Shown: positions 10,267 to 20,944 of the stretch, piece by piece | Layout: each line of letters opens with the position of its first letter | How positions within the stretch are numbered: position 1 is the first letter of the stretch | NCBI GenBank assembly: GCA_946122785.1 | Contig: CAMGYJ010000011.1 | Location: forward strand, 21,391,007 to 21,455,006 | Direction: 5' to 3' | Length of the DNA stretch: 64,000 nt | DNA from: Linum tenue | Taxonomy: Eukaryota > Streptophyta > Magnoliopsida > Malpighiales > Linaceae | Program-made: the position numbers and the translations under genes | Notes under the pieces: model-generated | The model's database searches: none | Seen by the model: the letters and a program-made list of their open reading frames with translations, nothing else | What the model was told of the DNA's origin: nothing

Positions 10267-12053
10267 GCATCCATACTGGCGTCCAGCTAAAAGACGGTAA
10301 AGAAGCGCTTGTGGGGAGGCAACCCCACCAAGGTTTGTTTTTCTTTCGTTTGTTTTTGTCGGGTTGTCCACTTGGAACTATGGTTTCTATCACCCAGTGT
10401 GTTTTGCTGATGCTAGCCCCGCCGACTGGTCCACTTCCAGTCCCCCAGCAGTGTTCTTATCCGGTAACATCGTTCCCCTTATCTTTCCCTCTACTCCATT
10501 GAGGGCAATGTCGTGCTTAAGTGTGGGGGGATGTTTTGTATCGGTTGGAATATTTTAGATGGTGCTTGGAGCCTAGTCCACTGTCCGAATCTTACGATTT
10601 GAGGGCTCCAAGTACTGCTGTTTGATCATATTGGCACTGTGTTTTGATTGATGAATTGATTGGTTTTCGGATTAATGCATGACAACCTGTTTGCGACTAG
10701 GACAACCTATGATGAGGACTGAGATGTGCAGTAGAGCGATGTAGGGGTTCAGTTTTTCGACTGTTTGCTTGCCAAATCTGACTTGATCTGATTACTTGTT
10801 CTTGACAGTCGTTTATGCATCTAGTTCAGGGTATCAGAATGTGAGATAGATCATATAGGTAGCCATGTGAGATTTGAGCCTGCTCGTTTCTTTCTTGTGC
10901 GATAGATCCCTCTTCCATGATGTGTAGCATTCACGTTGTCACTAGCTAAGATGATGGGGGCATAGGATTAGCCCACGCCCAAAACTGACTGTCCTGATGT
11001 GTCATATCCCCTAGTCAGCCCCTTTGAGCCGTGTGTTATCCTTTCTTTTGGTCTATAATGAAACAAATCACCCTTGTTGCATCTTTTAGAAGGTTCCACA
11101 GAGTGGTTTTTATATATTCTCTGCTGTTTCTGCTAAAGTCTATGTGAGTGTTGGAGGTAGTGCTTAAAAGTTGGGCAGGTGTTTGAAATTTATGCAGAAG
11201 TGGTGGCTCTCTTAAGAAATGAAAAGAAAAATGAAAGAAAAACAAAGAAAAATTGAAAGCAAAAGAGAGCCACTACCAAAAATCTGAATAATGCCCAGTA
11301 AGTAGTGTTTCTTAGCAGTCTGGCTTGGAAATGCTGATGTTTATGCCTCCTTCGCTCTTGTGCTCGTAAGATATTGAGTAATGCAGAATAGCAGAAAGAA
11401 AATACCAGGTTGTTTGACTGTGATTGTGTTTTTGGAAAATGTGGAACCTTTTGCTATGAATACTTCCACCACCTAAAAGGCCTTTTTTCCCATGTCCAAG
11501 ACCCTAGCCAGTCATTTGAACCTGTGTCTAAGACCTCCTGATTAGTTAGTGGTGACACCCCATATGTGAACTCTAGCATTTAGAGGCTGCCATCATGGTG
11601 AAGAGATGATAGGTATTGAGAGAAATAGCATGCGCATCTTTCGCATCAAATTGTCCTGACCCCACTGGTCGAGAGTGAGTGATTCATTGTCATATTCTCT
11701 ATACTCTTGTACCCCGGTGAGGACCTAGATTGCTCGGTCTCTGTTCTGATGTCTTGAGTTGGATGCATGAGTTGACTGTTTTGAGTGAGTGGTCGAGCCA
11801 AGTCTGGGTTGGTTGGTGAACAGAAGGGAAACTCTTCCGTTGCTCGATTTTGCTGCACTCGAATGTCCTTTGTGGTGGTTGTTCAGGTTGCTATTAAAGT
11901 TGTTCATGTGTTGATGCTTGAAAACCAGTTTGATTCACATGTTCTGTGCCTTTATGACTTGTCCCCAATGTTGGTTGATTGAAATATGTGAGCTTACCTT
12001 GTGTAGTACTTGGTTTGCTTGGGGACAAGCAAACAGTTAAGTGTGGGGGAATT
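10267..12053 (+). other. 3' non-coding region of element B with hairpin and polypurine tract
   Basis: About 1.8 kb without a credible gene. The part from about 10424 matches 39070-40707 of element A almost base for base. A perfect stem-loop lies at 10311-10328. A PPT-like AAGTGTGGGGGG occurs near 10517-10530. The true polypurine tract (GTGTGGGGGAATT, 12041-12053) abuts LTR B2. Confidence 0.85.
10311..10328 (+). promoter_or_regulatory. Conserved stem-loop just after the B stop codon
   Basis: GTGGGG and CCCCAC form a perfect 6-bp stem around a 6-base AGGCAA loop, 45 bases after the stop. The identical structure follows the integrase stop in A (36185-36202), inside a block of about 50 conserved bases. 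Confidence 0.7.
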
Positions 12054-13616
12054 TGATAGCATCGTATTTGCACGTGTTTTCACTCTGGTTTCCTGCCCAT
12101 TTTGGCTCGAATTGATTGTTCCTTGGCCTATTTTACGCTAGGTTGTGTTCCTTTGTCACATTTCAGGTCCTAGCACATAAAGTGAAGCATAGGCGCAAGT
12201 TTCAAGTCAATCAGAGAAATTGGCGATTCGGGAGAAGAAACTCTGGCATGACCTGAAGAAGAATGGATTTCTACCTCACTTTATGGACAAAGAATCATTC
12301 AAGCTTGTCATGAAAAGAAAGAGGACGAGACTACGAGCGTCTGGGATCAAACGGCGACTGATTCGGAGTCCGGACGAGGGAGAAACGAAGCATTGAATAT
12401 AGGGGAACAGGTTCGACAGTAAAAACACGGGCAGGAGGCCTTCAAAACACGGCCGTGTTCTGTGACCGTGCTTTTACTGCCGAGAGCAAATCCGAGTTTG
12501 GCAGACATGAGCTGATTACACGGGCAGGGCCGAGACAAAGCACGGGCGTGTTTTCACCAAAGCACGGCCGTGTTCTCCCTAAAGCACGGCCGTGTTTTCA
12601 CCAACATGTGGCCGTGTAATTAACCATAGCCAAAGCACGGGCGGGCTGAGGCAAAGCACGGCCGTGCCCTCGACAGTGCTTTGGCCAGTGATGCCCTTTT
12701 AGGCGGATTTTCAGCCAAAGAGAGGGGAATTGGATTTTCTGGGCAAAAACAGAGTTTTAGAGAGAGAAAGAGCGAAGAACAAACCCTAGGAGCTGATTTG
12801 GAGTGGATTTAGCATCATTGAAGCCCAGATTGCGTCCCTAGGAGTGAAGATTGACATCCCAGAGCAGATTTTCCTCATCTTTATGAGTATGACTACTCTG
12901 ATTTCTGTTTTCTCTTCTCTCTCTATGGAGTAGAACCTCTCTCTCACTTGGGTATGAAGAACCCTAGTTCCTGATGTTAGGGTTTTGATTGTAATGACTT
13001 GGGATGATATTATTGTTTGATTTTAATCGAATGACGCATGTTTCATGAATTGATTGGAGTCTGATCAGCTTGTTTCAATTTCTGCTTCAACCTGAGATAG
13101 ATAGAATCTGATTAGGTTGTTAGAGCTTCTTCATTCGATAGTAGGAGATTGGCTATACGAGAGTTAGCCAGTTTACTGCTTTGTACTGGTGTTCTTAACG
13201 CCAGTAGTGGAGTTCTGTGTTTATAGCCTCAGCTTTCTATCCCGGTGAAGATTAGTCGTCTGCCGGGTAGTTAGACTGAGAGGGCTTGGTCAGCTTAAGA
13301 GATTCCAAGCTACTGTCGGATCTTCCGCAGTCTAATCAACAGTAAATCAACCCAGGGAATTGCAATTGAACCTAACTAAGGGGCTAGGGGGACTCAATCC
13401 CGAGTGACTCTTAACTGCTTTTGAAAACCGAACTATTTACTGCTTTCTTACTGCTTTTGCTTTAAACAACTCACTCGACTTAGTTTGCTAGATAATAGAG
13501 AATCACGGAGTAAGCAGTAGATCTAGACCCCGGGTTGATAATTAAACTTGCCTATGCTGCAGTCCCTTTCAGTGGTTACACTTGGCCATTGTTAGGTGTT
13601 GTGTTTTGGCGTGTCA
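12054..13616 (+). mobile_element. LTR B2 (second B LTR, cuts a PTAR1-like gene)
   Basis: This 1563-bp LTR begins TGATAGC and ends GTGTCA. Its right flank is ACCCC, inside exon 7 of a PTAR1-like gene, and does not match the TATAG before B1. It differs from B1 at about seven sites plus a 2-bp and a 1-bp gap. It therefore looks like the 3' LTR of another B copy inserted in the PTAR1-like gene. Confidence 0.9.
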
Positions 13617-15522
13617 ACCCCTCTTCTTGCTTACGGCAGCAATCCTCTAAAATTCTGATGATTAGCAGCTGCAATTAGGTGATAACTCAAACTGTGACAA
13701 GATGCTAGAAATGTCATGGAATGAATACTCGTAAAATTATACATAGCTTTCTCTCATGAACTCTCTTTTAAATGTTCAAGGATTGTACTCACCATGCGAT
13801 AATGAAAGCAAGAATGATCAGCAACATGTAACCCAGCCCACATTTTGGATTGCTCAGTTCCTGTATCACCTGGAAAAGCAATTTTTGCTTAAGCTGGCAG
13901 ATAGGATACCTAGATAAAGCAGCTCATAGATGACTGTGAAATGCATCAGCAGGTATGAACCAAAATACCCAAAAAAGTTTTAGAATGAGAATGTATAAAC
14001 ACCAGGAGAAAGTTAAAAAAAAAAGCTGCCCAATTCAAGACAGTGGGCTGAAATTCTTACATACTAGTCATACATGAGGGTCAAGTTGTCATGACGTTAT
14101 AGATAATAAAACTTGCCCAATCTAAGAAACGAACCTGTTCTCTATCCATGTAAGAAACCAACCAGCAGCGGTGATTCCATGCACGATAGTTCATCTTTGA
14201 TCTCTGCATAGATAGCAAGGCAAAAAAAGTTTAGAGTAGCGGTCAATAGCACACACGCCCAAGAATTAGTAAACCAGAGCTGTGTTCAAAGCCACTAGTA
14301 TGGAGTGAAAAATGAAAGTCTAACAATACATGCATACACCTAGTCATGTCTGGAAAGATCCCACAATCAAACATGAAATTAATAAACTTCAAAGATAATG
14401 CTTTCATTTCCCCCTTTTCTTTTCCAATTTTTAAAATTTCGTAATGCAATTGTCACGGAAATAGTATGCTTCTTTAGTATTAGAAGTTGTTAAACCTTCA
14501 TGAATCACTATTATGCAGTTCTTGAAATTAATATAAACCTATGCTATCTTCTCCACCAGGTCAGATTCTTCCCTCAGAATCTCTTGCAAAGTTGTACGAT
14601 TTTTGGCCATATTCTTGATCACCCACCTCCTGCTAAAAAGCAAAGGAAAAATGCATAGAACAAGTTAACAACTCATGAAGTTCAGAAGATAAACAACACA
14701 GGAAGAGAATCAACTAGTACTTCATAGATATTACCTATGGCTCCATGCTTGCTCGCTCTTGGGTGAATACGAATGGACAAGGGCAGACAAGCGGAGCTCG
14801 TCAGTGAACATCGACGCTTGTGTCTTCTTCGATACGATTAACTTTCTGCCATTTGCATCAAGAACAGTCATTCATAAAAATAAAATAAAAACAAGAACAG
14901 AGGGGCACATTGGGCATAAACAAGCTGCAACTAAAGGGTTTAAAACACAGGTGCGAATCTACCATTTCCGGATCATAATGATTCAAATAAACCAGACCCG
15001 TATAAATATAGAAAATTTCAAATTGGTTACCTGGAATTCCAAGCAGTCCCGAAATCAGGGCTTAACAACACAAGTGCTTTGTTGCATTTCATAACCACAA
15101 TTCCTAGAGCTTCAGCAGAAGGAAGAGATAGGTCGCTGAGTTTCTTGTATTCTGCAATTGCATTCATGAATTGTTCTCTGGCAGCCTTGTACAAGCGGAG
15201 AACAACCTCCGAAGAAATGCCCAGTTTGTGATCTCGAATCCAGAAGCTCCCATCTCCACCATCCAGCGCATCCGAGGCTTCCGATCGTGAGCTACCAGCT
15301 TCAGGATCTTTCTCCAATGTCGCAAATTGCGAAGGGTGAATGAACCCTACTTTGTTGCTGAGCACGAAGGAGCACCAAAGCAGCCGGAAAAAAAAATTGA
15401 ACATAGGGTTGAGCGAATAAATTGAACGAAGGGGAAACTTCCTGAATCGAATTTGATGACGGTGCTTACACGAGGGGATCGGAATCGAGAATGTATTCGA
15501 ATTGATTCAACAATTCCGACAT
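13617..15522 (-). pseudogene. PTAR1-like prenyltransferase alpha-subunit protein, 3'-truncated copy
   Basis: Exons on the minus strand, with GT/AG borders: 15522-15470 (start codon, reads MSELLNQFEYILDSDPL), 15357-15031, 14845-14735, an exon ending near 14540, 14203-14135, 13869-13793 and a partial exon from about 13667. PPTA-repeat motifs are visible: SPDFGTAWNSR, a SEQAWSHRRW-type block and NYRAWNHRCWLV. The family is the alpha-subunit repeat family of protein prenyltransferases; human PTAR1 pairs with RabGGTase beta to modify YKT6. The copy is dead: LTR B2 removes everything after codon ~10 of exon 7, and the last codon of exon 4 is TAG where the other copy has GAG. Exon 2 has no stops, unlike the copy at 20945-23552. 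Confidence 0.85.
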
Positions 15523-15589
15523 GGCTTCATTCTGAATAGTACCTTCAGGCTTCATTCATCATTACGAGCTTCATTCATTCATCATAGGG

Positions 15590-16311
15590 TTTTCACGACA
15601 ATCATTAGTGAGACTAGAGTTAGTTACACTACGACAACAGGGAAGATCGATGGCTCTGATGAACGTTGGGAAAGATGGGAAAAGGTAATTGACTCTTTGT
15701 CTATTGTGAAGTTTTGTATGTTTATTATTTTAAACTTTGAATTGATTCAAATATTATTATTTTTTTTGTAGTCGGATAGAGTGGCTAAGAACATTAGGAA
15801 GTATGGTTGCCCGGAGTATCCAAAACTTTGCATTGTCTATGGGGATACTACCGCTACTGGAAACGATGCACTACCTTCTACACGGGAGATTATAGACAGC
15901 AGCAGTGAGGATCATAGTAAGGAGAAAGTTTCTGAAAGTAATATGGATAAGACAACTGAACTTTCAAAGGAATTGAAGGGCAAAGCAAATTCTAAAGGGA
16001 AAAAGAGAAAAGCAGTTAGATCAACCTTCTCTTCTACCATTGAGAAGGCAATAGTTGACATGGCTGATTTGGCAAAAATGAAGAATGAGATGCGTATGGC
16101 TTCTCAAGCCAACTCTTCTATTAGAGGTCCAGTGAATGAAGTAACTTCACCTGATAAGGATTTAGATATCATGACTGAATGCATGAAGGTTTTGGATGAT
16201 TTGGATGTGGATGCTGATATTTTTGTGAAGGCTTTAGATATTTTACATGACCAGCCATTAAAAAGAGGGCTTTTCTTACGCATGACGGAGAAGAGAAGGA
16301 TGGAGTGTTAG
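15590..16311 (+). pseudogene. PIF/Harbinger accessory ORF, Myb/SANT-like protein, 5'-incomplete
   Basis: Two exons: one ending at 15684 and one at 15772-16311, joined across a GT/AG intron. The protein has the RVAKNIRKYGCPEYPKLC block followed by a GDTTATGNDA stretch, typical of plant Myb/SANT-like DNA-binding proteins. A lysine-rich segment and an acidic C-terminus follow. In PIF/Harbinger elements such a protein binds the element ends and helps the transposase. No N-terminal methionine or full Myb start is evident, so it is probably truncated next to exon 1 of the PTAR1-like copy. The transposase follows on the same strand. Confidence 0.7.
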
Positions 16312-16590
16312 GAAGTCTGGTTTGATGTTTGCTAACGTTTGCTTGAAAAGAGGGCTTCATTTGATGATGATGTGTTTTAGAGTTCAAGTTTGAGTATTTA
16401 CGTTTGCTGTATGTTTTATGGAGCTTTGTTTATTTCATGTATCTGTGGCCATTTTATGGTTACTAAACAGGGTTATGTGAGCTTGTATTTTGGATTAAGT
16501 TTGTTTAAGTGTTTGTTTGATCAAGTATTATGTATTTGAAGTTTGTTTGTGCATTTTCTAATTCGAATATATTATCTATGCATAAACGGA

Positions 16591-19500
16591 ATGGCAAATT
16601 CTGATACAGATTCTGATGATGAGATGCATAGAAATCTGATAATATATTTGGCATTGTTGGAGAATGAGAGATTGAATTTGCCTAAAGAACCATGTAGAAA
16701 CTCAAAATTGCCAGGACATCAATGGGTTCAAGAACTTTTGCGTGGTGATCCGATTAGGATATATGAAGAAATACGAACTTATAAAGAAACATTTATTGCT
16801 TTATGCGATGAATTGAAACAACAAGGATTGTTGGAATCTACCAAGAGAGTCATTGTTGAAGAACAAGTGGCAATCTTCCTACGAACTTTAGGTCATGCCA
16901 TAGACTTTAGGTCACTCTACAACCACCATCTCTAAGTACTTCGGTAAAGTATTGAAAGCAGTGGTGAAGCTTTCAAACAAGTACATTGTTCCCCAAATTT
17001 CGATAAAGTTCCTGAAAAAATAGTTGGTTCAAAATATGAACCATATTTTGAGGTAAATTAGGTTACTTTCCTTTATAGTTGGTTCAACAATTTTATATCA
17101 TGTTCATCTAACATTATCTATTTTGTAACTTAGAGCTGCATTGGGGCAATAGATGGAGTGCATATTGATGCATCTATTCCAACCAGCGAGCAAATACCAT
17201 TCCGAGGGCGAAAGACAACAACTACTCAGAATGTGATGGTTGCATGTTCTTTCGACATGCTTTTCACCTATGTAATGGCAGGGGGGGATGAGTTCAGGTC
17301 CTTAAGACTAGAAACTTAAGAAGAATCTTAAGTGATTTCTATTGGCTGAAAGTATTTAAGGTAGTTGATACTTGCTTAATGGTTACGGGGTAGTTAAGGA
17401 TAATTATGGTATTAGAGTATTATTAAATTAATTACTGGAGAGAGTGGCCGGATTTTAAGGAGTTCATTATGTTAGGTTTTTTATTTTATTTTTTTCAATA
17501 CTTTTATCATGCGTGTCTCTAATACTGCAGCCGACTGTGGCGGTCGAGTAATCTCGAGCTGCTGATGGATGGGGAAGTGGAGAAGGAAAGGAGGGAGGCA
17601 TAAAAATGGGAGAATACTCCTCCGGCGCATCAATATTAGGCACTACCATAATTAAAGTTTGGACTAGAATTATCAACATTTTAACATGATGTTGCCAACG
17701 ACAAAGTAATCAACGAATGATAATTGCTTATCATTTAAATTATTAATAATCCATCCAATTTTATTAACAATATTCCCTCCCCACCAGTAGTTAAATTAGT
17801 CAATCTCTCATGATTTGTTTGGAATTTAGCCAAAATTTTGAGGTTCAGATTGAGAGGCTAAGAATTGTGAATTGTGGATGGATAAATTAATGATAGCTTG
17901 TGTTAGATGTATTTTTTATGTTAAATATTAACAAATTCGTTTTTTTTTGAACGAAATCAAACATTGTTTTTAATAATTTAATTTTTTTCACACTTATCAT
18001 TGAAGAATAATGATTTTGTATTGAGTTTCAACAAAATACAAATTCATGATCAATGAATTGCATAATTTTTATTACAATTTTCAATATCAGTATTAATAAC
18101 ATGTTGCAATTTTTTAATATTGAAAACAGTCATCCTAGTTAAAAAAATATGTTGCAAATGAATGATAATGTTATTGAAAATGTTAATGATTATGTTTGTC
18201 ATTTTAAGGATAGATTATAAGCATTATTATTTTTGTAAGGAGTTATTAATAACACATAGTATGGTTAATAACCATTAAATCCCATCACTATTAACGTGTT
18301 TTCTTTGCATTTGAAAGAGACATATCTTAGTTATTAATAATTTGCAATGTCGCTATTAACGGTTGGAGTCATTTTTTAATGTTAATGTTTTGTTTTATTT
18401 TCGAATGAATATGAAAGTTTTGGATGATATTTGGTACTTAACATTGAGTGCTGACATTATTAATGTTTTGATGCTTATTTTCAATGAAATACAATTCTTT
18501 TATCAATCAATTGAGTATCAATTATTTTGTTTGATTTTAGCTTTTAATAGTTTTTATGTCTTTATCAATATTTCGAGAAGAAAATTATTAATAATATGCA
18601 CTATGGTATTATTCATTTAGATGCAATCATTATCAATGATGTTGCTTGTATTTTTAACGCCAACACAACTTAGTTATTAATGATTAAGGGTGTCATTATC
18701 AATATTTTGATGTAAACATTTATAATATTAATAATAATTAATAATACATTTATTATCAATAATAATTAATAATACATTAACAAATGTTAATAATAACATT
18801 TCAAATATTAATAATGATATTAAAAGTCGATATAGAAAAGGAAAGTGGGCAATTTTTATTTTAAAATTCCCTTTTTAAAACATTAAATATCATTTTCGAA
18901 TTTATATTTTTAATTTCCATATTAAATAGTTGTCGAATTTAGGAGAGAGATGATTTTCTTTTAATTAATAATACATTAATTAGTAATTATATTTCATTTC
19001 TATCATTGCAGGTAGTTAGCCAATGATTAATAATGATTATCTCTCTCCTCCTCCTATTGGTTGGAATAGTTTTAAGATCCTCCTTAAGAAATGTGGCTTA
19101 AGGACCGGATCTGACCCGATGGCCGGGTGGGAGGGCACGACAAATGATTCTAGGATTCTTGCTAAAACAGTTTCTAATCCAGGGAATAAATTTTCAATGC
19201 CGCCGAGGTATGTAATGAATAATTTTTATATCTATATAGATCGCAAATTTAGTGGATAACTAATTGACTTCTAAAAATTTTCTAGGTAAATATTATGTTG
19301 TTGATTCTGGATATTCAAACATGCCTGGATTTTTAGCACCCCACCGGATAAGAGAATCTTATCATTTCCAAGAGATTAACCGTGCAGGTGGCCCAAAAAA
19401 TCGTAAACAATTGTTTAACTTTTACCATTCGTCCCTACGCAACGTTATTGAGCGTTGTTTTGGAGTTTTGAAAGCTAGGTTTCCAATTCTAAAACATATG

Positions 19501-19737
19501 CCTAACTTCCCATTCAAGAAGCAAGCGCAAATTGTTATAGCTACTTGTGTGCTACATAACTTCATCAAGATCCATTGTGATGAAGACGTCTTGTTTGACG
19601 AATACCAACAGTGTGATGTAGAAGTCCAGGGAGTACAACAAACTGAAGTGTATGATGTCGGTTCAACTCAAACTCGGGCAATGGAAATTCGACGTGATGA
19701 AATCGTAGACAAGTTGTGGAATGACTTGCAAGCATGA
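16591..19737 (+). pseudogene. PIF/Harbinger DDE transposase, split by a Mutator-like insertion
   Basis: Starts at the ATG at 16591. The N-terminal part (SKLPGHQWVQELL, EEQVAIFLRTLGH) is the DUF8040-like region of plant PIF transposases. A frameshift lies near 16908. After an intron (about 17052-17133) comes the first catalytic block, AIDGVH. The gene is then interrupted at 17284-19118, resumes with the second acidic residue in NDSR, crosses another short intron (about 19208-19285), and ends with YYVVDSGY, NVIERCFGVLK and an acidic tail. The catalytic D-D-E residues are all recognisable. The protein would cut and paste DNA at TNA target sites. Element ends could not be located. Confidence 0.85.
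17284..19118. mobile_element. Non-autonomous Mutator-like element inside the PIF transposase
   Basis: This 1835-bp AT-rich insertion is flanked by ATGGCAGGG (17275-17283) and ATGGCCGGG (19119-19127), a 9-bp duplication with one mismatch, as expected for Mutator-like elements. Ends begin GGGGATGAGTTCAGGTCC and, reversed, CGGGTCAGATCCGGTCC, with further similarity over about 50 bp around CCTTAAG and ATCTTAA. Removing it with one target copy puts the transposase frame back in phase. The interior is full of TAATAA-rich sequence and holds no recognisable gene. Confidence 0.8.
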
Positions 19738-20506
19738 GTTATTTGATGTTTTCACTTATTTGTATTTGTTATTGTAGTTGTACTTCCTAAAATATTTGGT
19801 TGATGTAGTAGTATTTTGTTTATTTGTTTGAAACAAGATTGTCATTGAAAACAGAAATCAGTTTGTAATAACTGTATCTAAACAAGTTTTCATTTCCAGA
19901 ACTCTCTAAATTCTCAGTTAAACAAGTTTTCTTCAGATTTCGTTTCCCAGGAAATGACAGATTCCTTTTCTATAAATTCCCTTTTCTGTTGTCCAGAAAA
20001 CAAAAAACAGAATGAATACTAAGGCCCTATGCTGATTGTTGACGACTTCCCTTCCCCTCCCCTCCCCTCTCTTTTTCTTCACTACTCCTCGCCGAAAACA
20101 GAAAAAAATAATACCATACGCAACTCGCATCGCCGATTGGATTGGGAACAAACACACAAAAAACAAACAGAGACCGACAAAAAAATTCAGCAACCACTGA
20201 ATCACTTTGACTACCCTATTCGTTTTCTACCAGAGATTGCAGATGTAATTACGTGCCAACAAAATGGAAGACGAAAAGGAATTTGCAGGCCAAAATAGCA
20301 CGCGGAGATTTAGGCAGACTGAGAAAGCGAGATCAGGTTTAACTCGCAACTCTCGGCTCGCCGAATGAAAAACGAAATTGAAGCGCGAGAAACACTTACA
20401 TACAGAAGAATTGAATAACAAGACGCAATCACATAGATCTCGGACAGTAGACATATATATGTGCGGGGGGGGGGGGGGAAGTAGGGAGGGGGGTCGATTT
20501 GATTAC
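19738..20506. other. PIF 3' flank and probable intron 1 remnant of an H+-ATPase gene
   Basis: No gene seen. From about 20025 the sequence contains CT-rich and AT-rich stretches consistent, on the minus strand, with the start of the intron after the H+-ATPase exon. No second exon is found. A run of 14 G lies at 20465-20478. Confidence 0.4.
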
Positions 20507-20557
20507 CAAATCCACGGTCTCGTTCTTGATTTCCTCCAGGCTGATGTTCTTCGCCAT
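20507..20557 (-). pseudogene. Orphan first coding exon of a plasma-membrane H+-ATPase gene
   Basis: Read on the minus strand, the ATG at 20557 opens 17 codons reading MAKNISLEEIKNETVDL, followed by a GTAATC splice donor. This is the characteristic N-terminus encoded by exon 1 of plant P-type plasma-membrane H+-ATPases (AHA/PMA family), and the intron position fits. These pumps have about 950 residues; no later exon is present, so only the promoter, 5' leader and exon 1 survive. A TATA box lies about 330 bp upstream on the same strand. The neighbouring PIF element and PTAR1-like copy mark the likely breakpoints. Recognition rests on only 17 residues, but they fit the family closely. Confidence 0.78.
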
Positions 20558-20887
20558 CTTCGCACTAATTAGGAGCGAGAAGCGGTGCTGGGAGTGTTAT
20601 CGGAGAGGAGTAGAGGGAGTTGGGAGGGGGGATGAAGCTGCAGCAGCAGGTGGATTCAGTAAGAAAGGGAAGAGTTGTTAAAGAGCTATTAATATTAATA
20701 AGGGGAGGAGAGGAGAGGGGAGGGGAGACCTCAAACTTGTCAATGGAAACGACCAGTACAGGGAGGACTCAGTGGAGGCCGCGCAGCCAAGAGCCAGAGC
20801 CAGAGCCAGAGCAGCGTTGGGAAGAGAGGTAATCAGAGTCTAGAAGAGAAAGCCTGAGATAGAAGCACCCGCTTTCCGACGCCTCTC

Positions 20888-20897
20888 CTTTTATATA
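20888..20897 (-). promoter_or_regulatory. TATA box of the orphan H+-ATPase fragment
   Basis: TATATAAAAG on the minus strand, upstream of a purine/pyrimidine-rich leader and the exon at 20557. It sits in the loop of an imperfect inverted repeat (20865-20886 against 20924-20945, 19 of 22 positions pairing). Confidence 0.55.
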
Positions 20898-20944
20898 TCT
20901 TTTTAGATTAGAAGAATAGGCGTAGAGGCGCCGGAAAGCGGGCA

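Noticed and set aside
18363..18620. 85-codon frame in the Mutator-like insertion
   Set aside because: It lies in very AT-rich sequence, has low complexity and shows no known motif.
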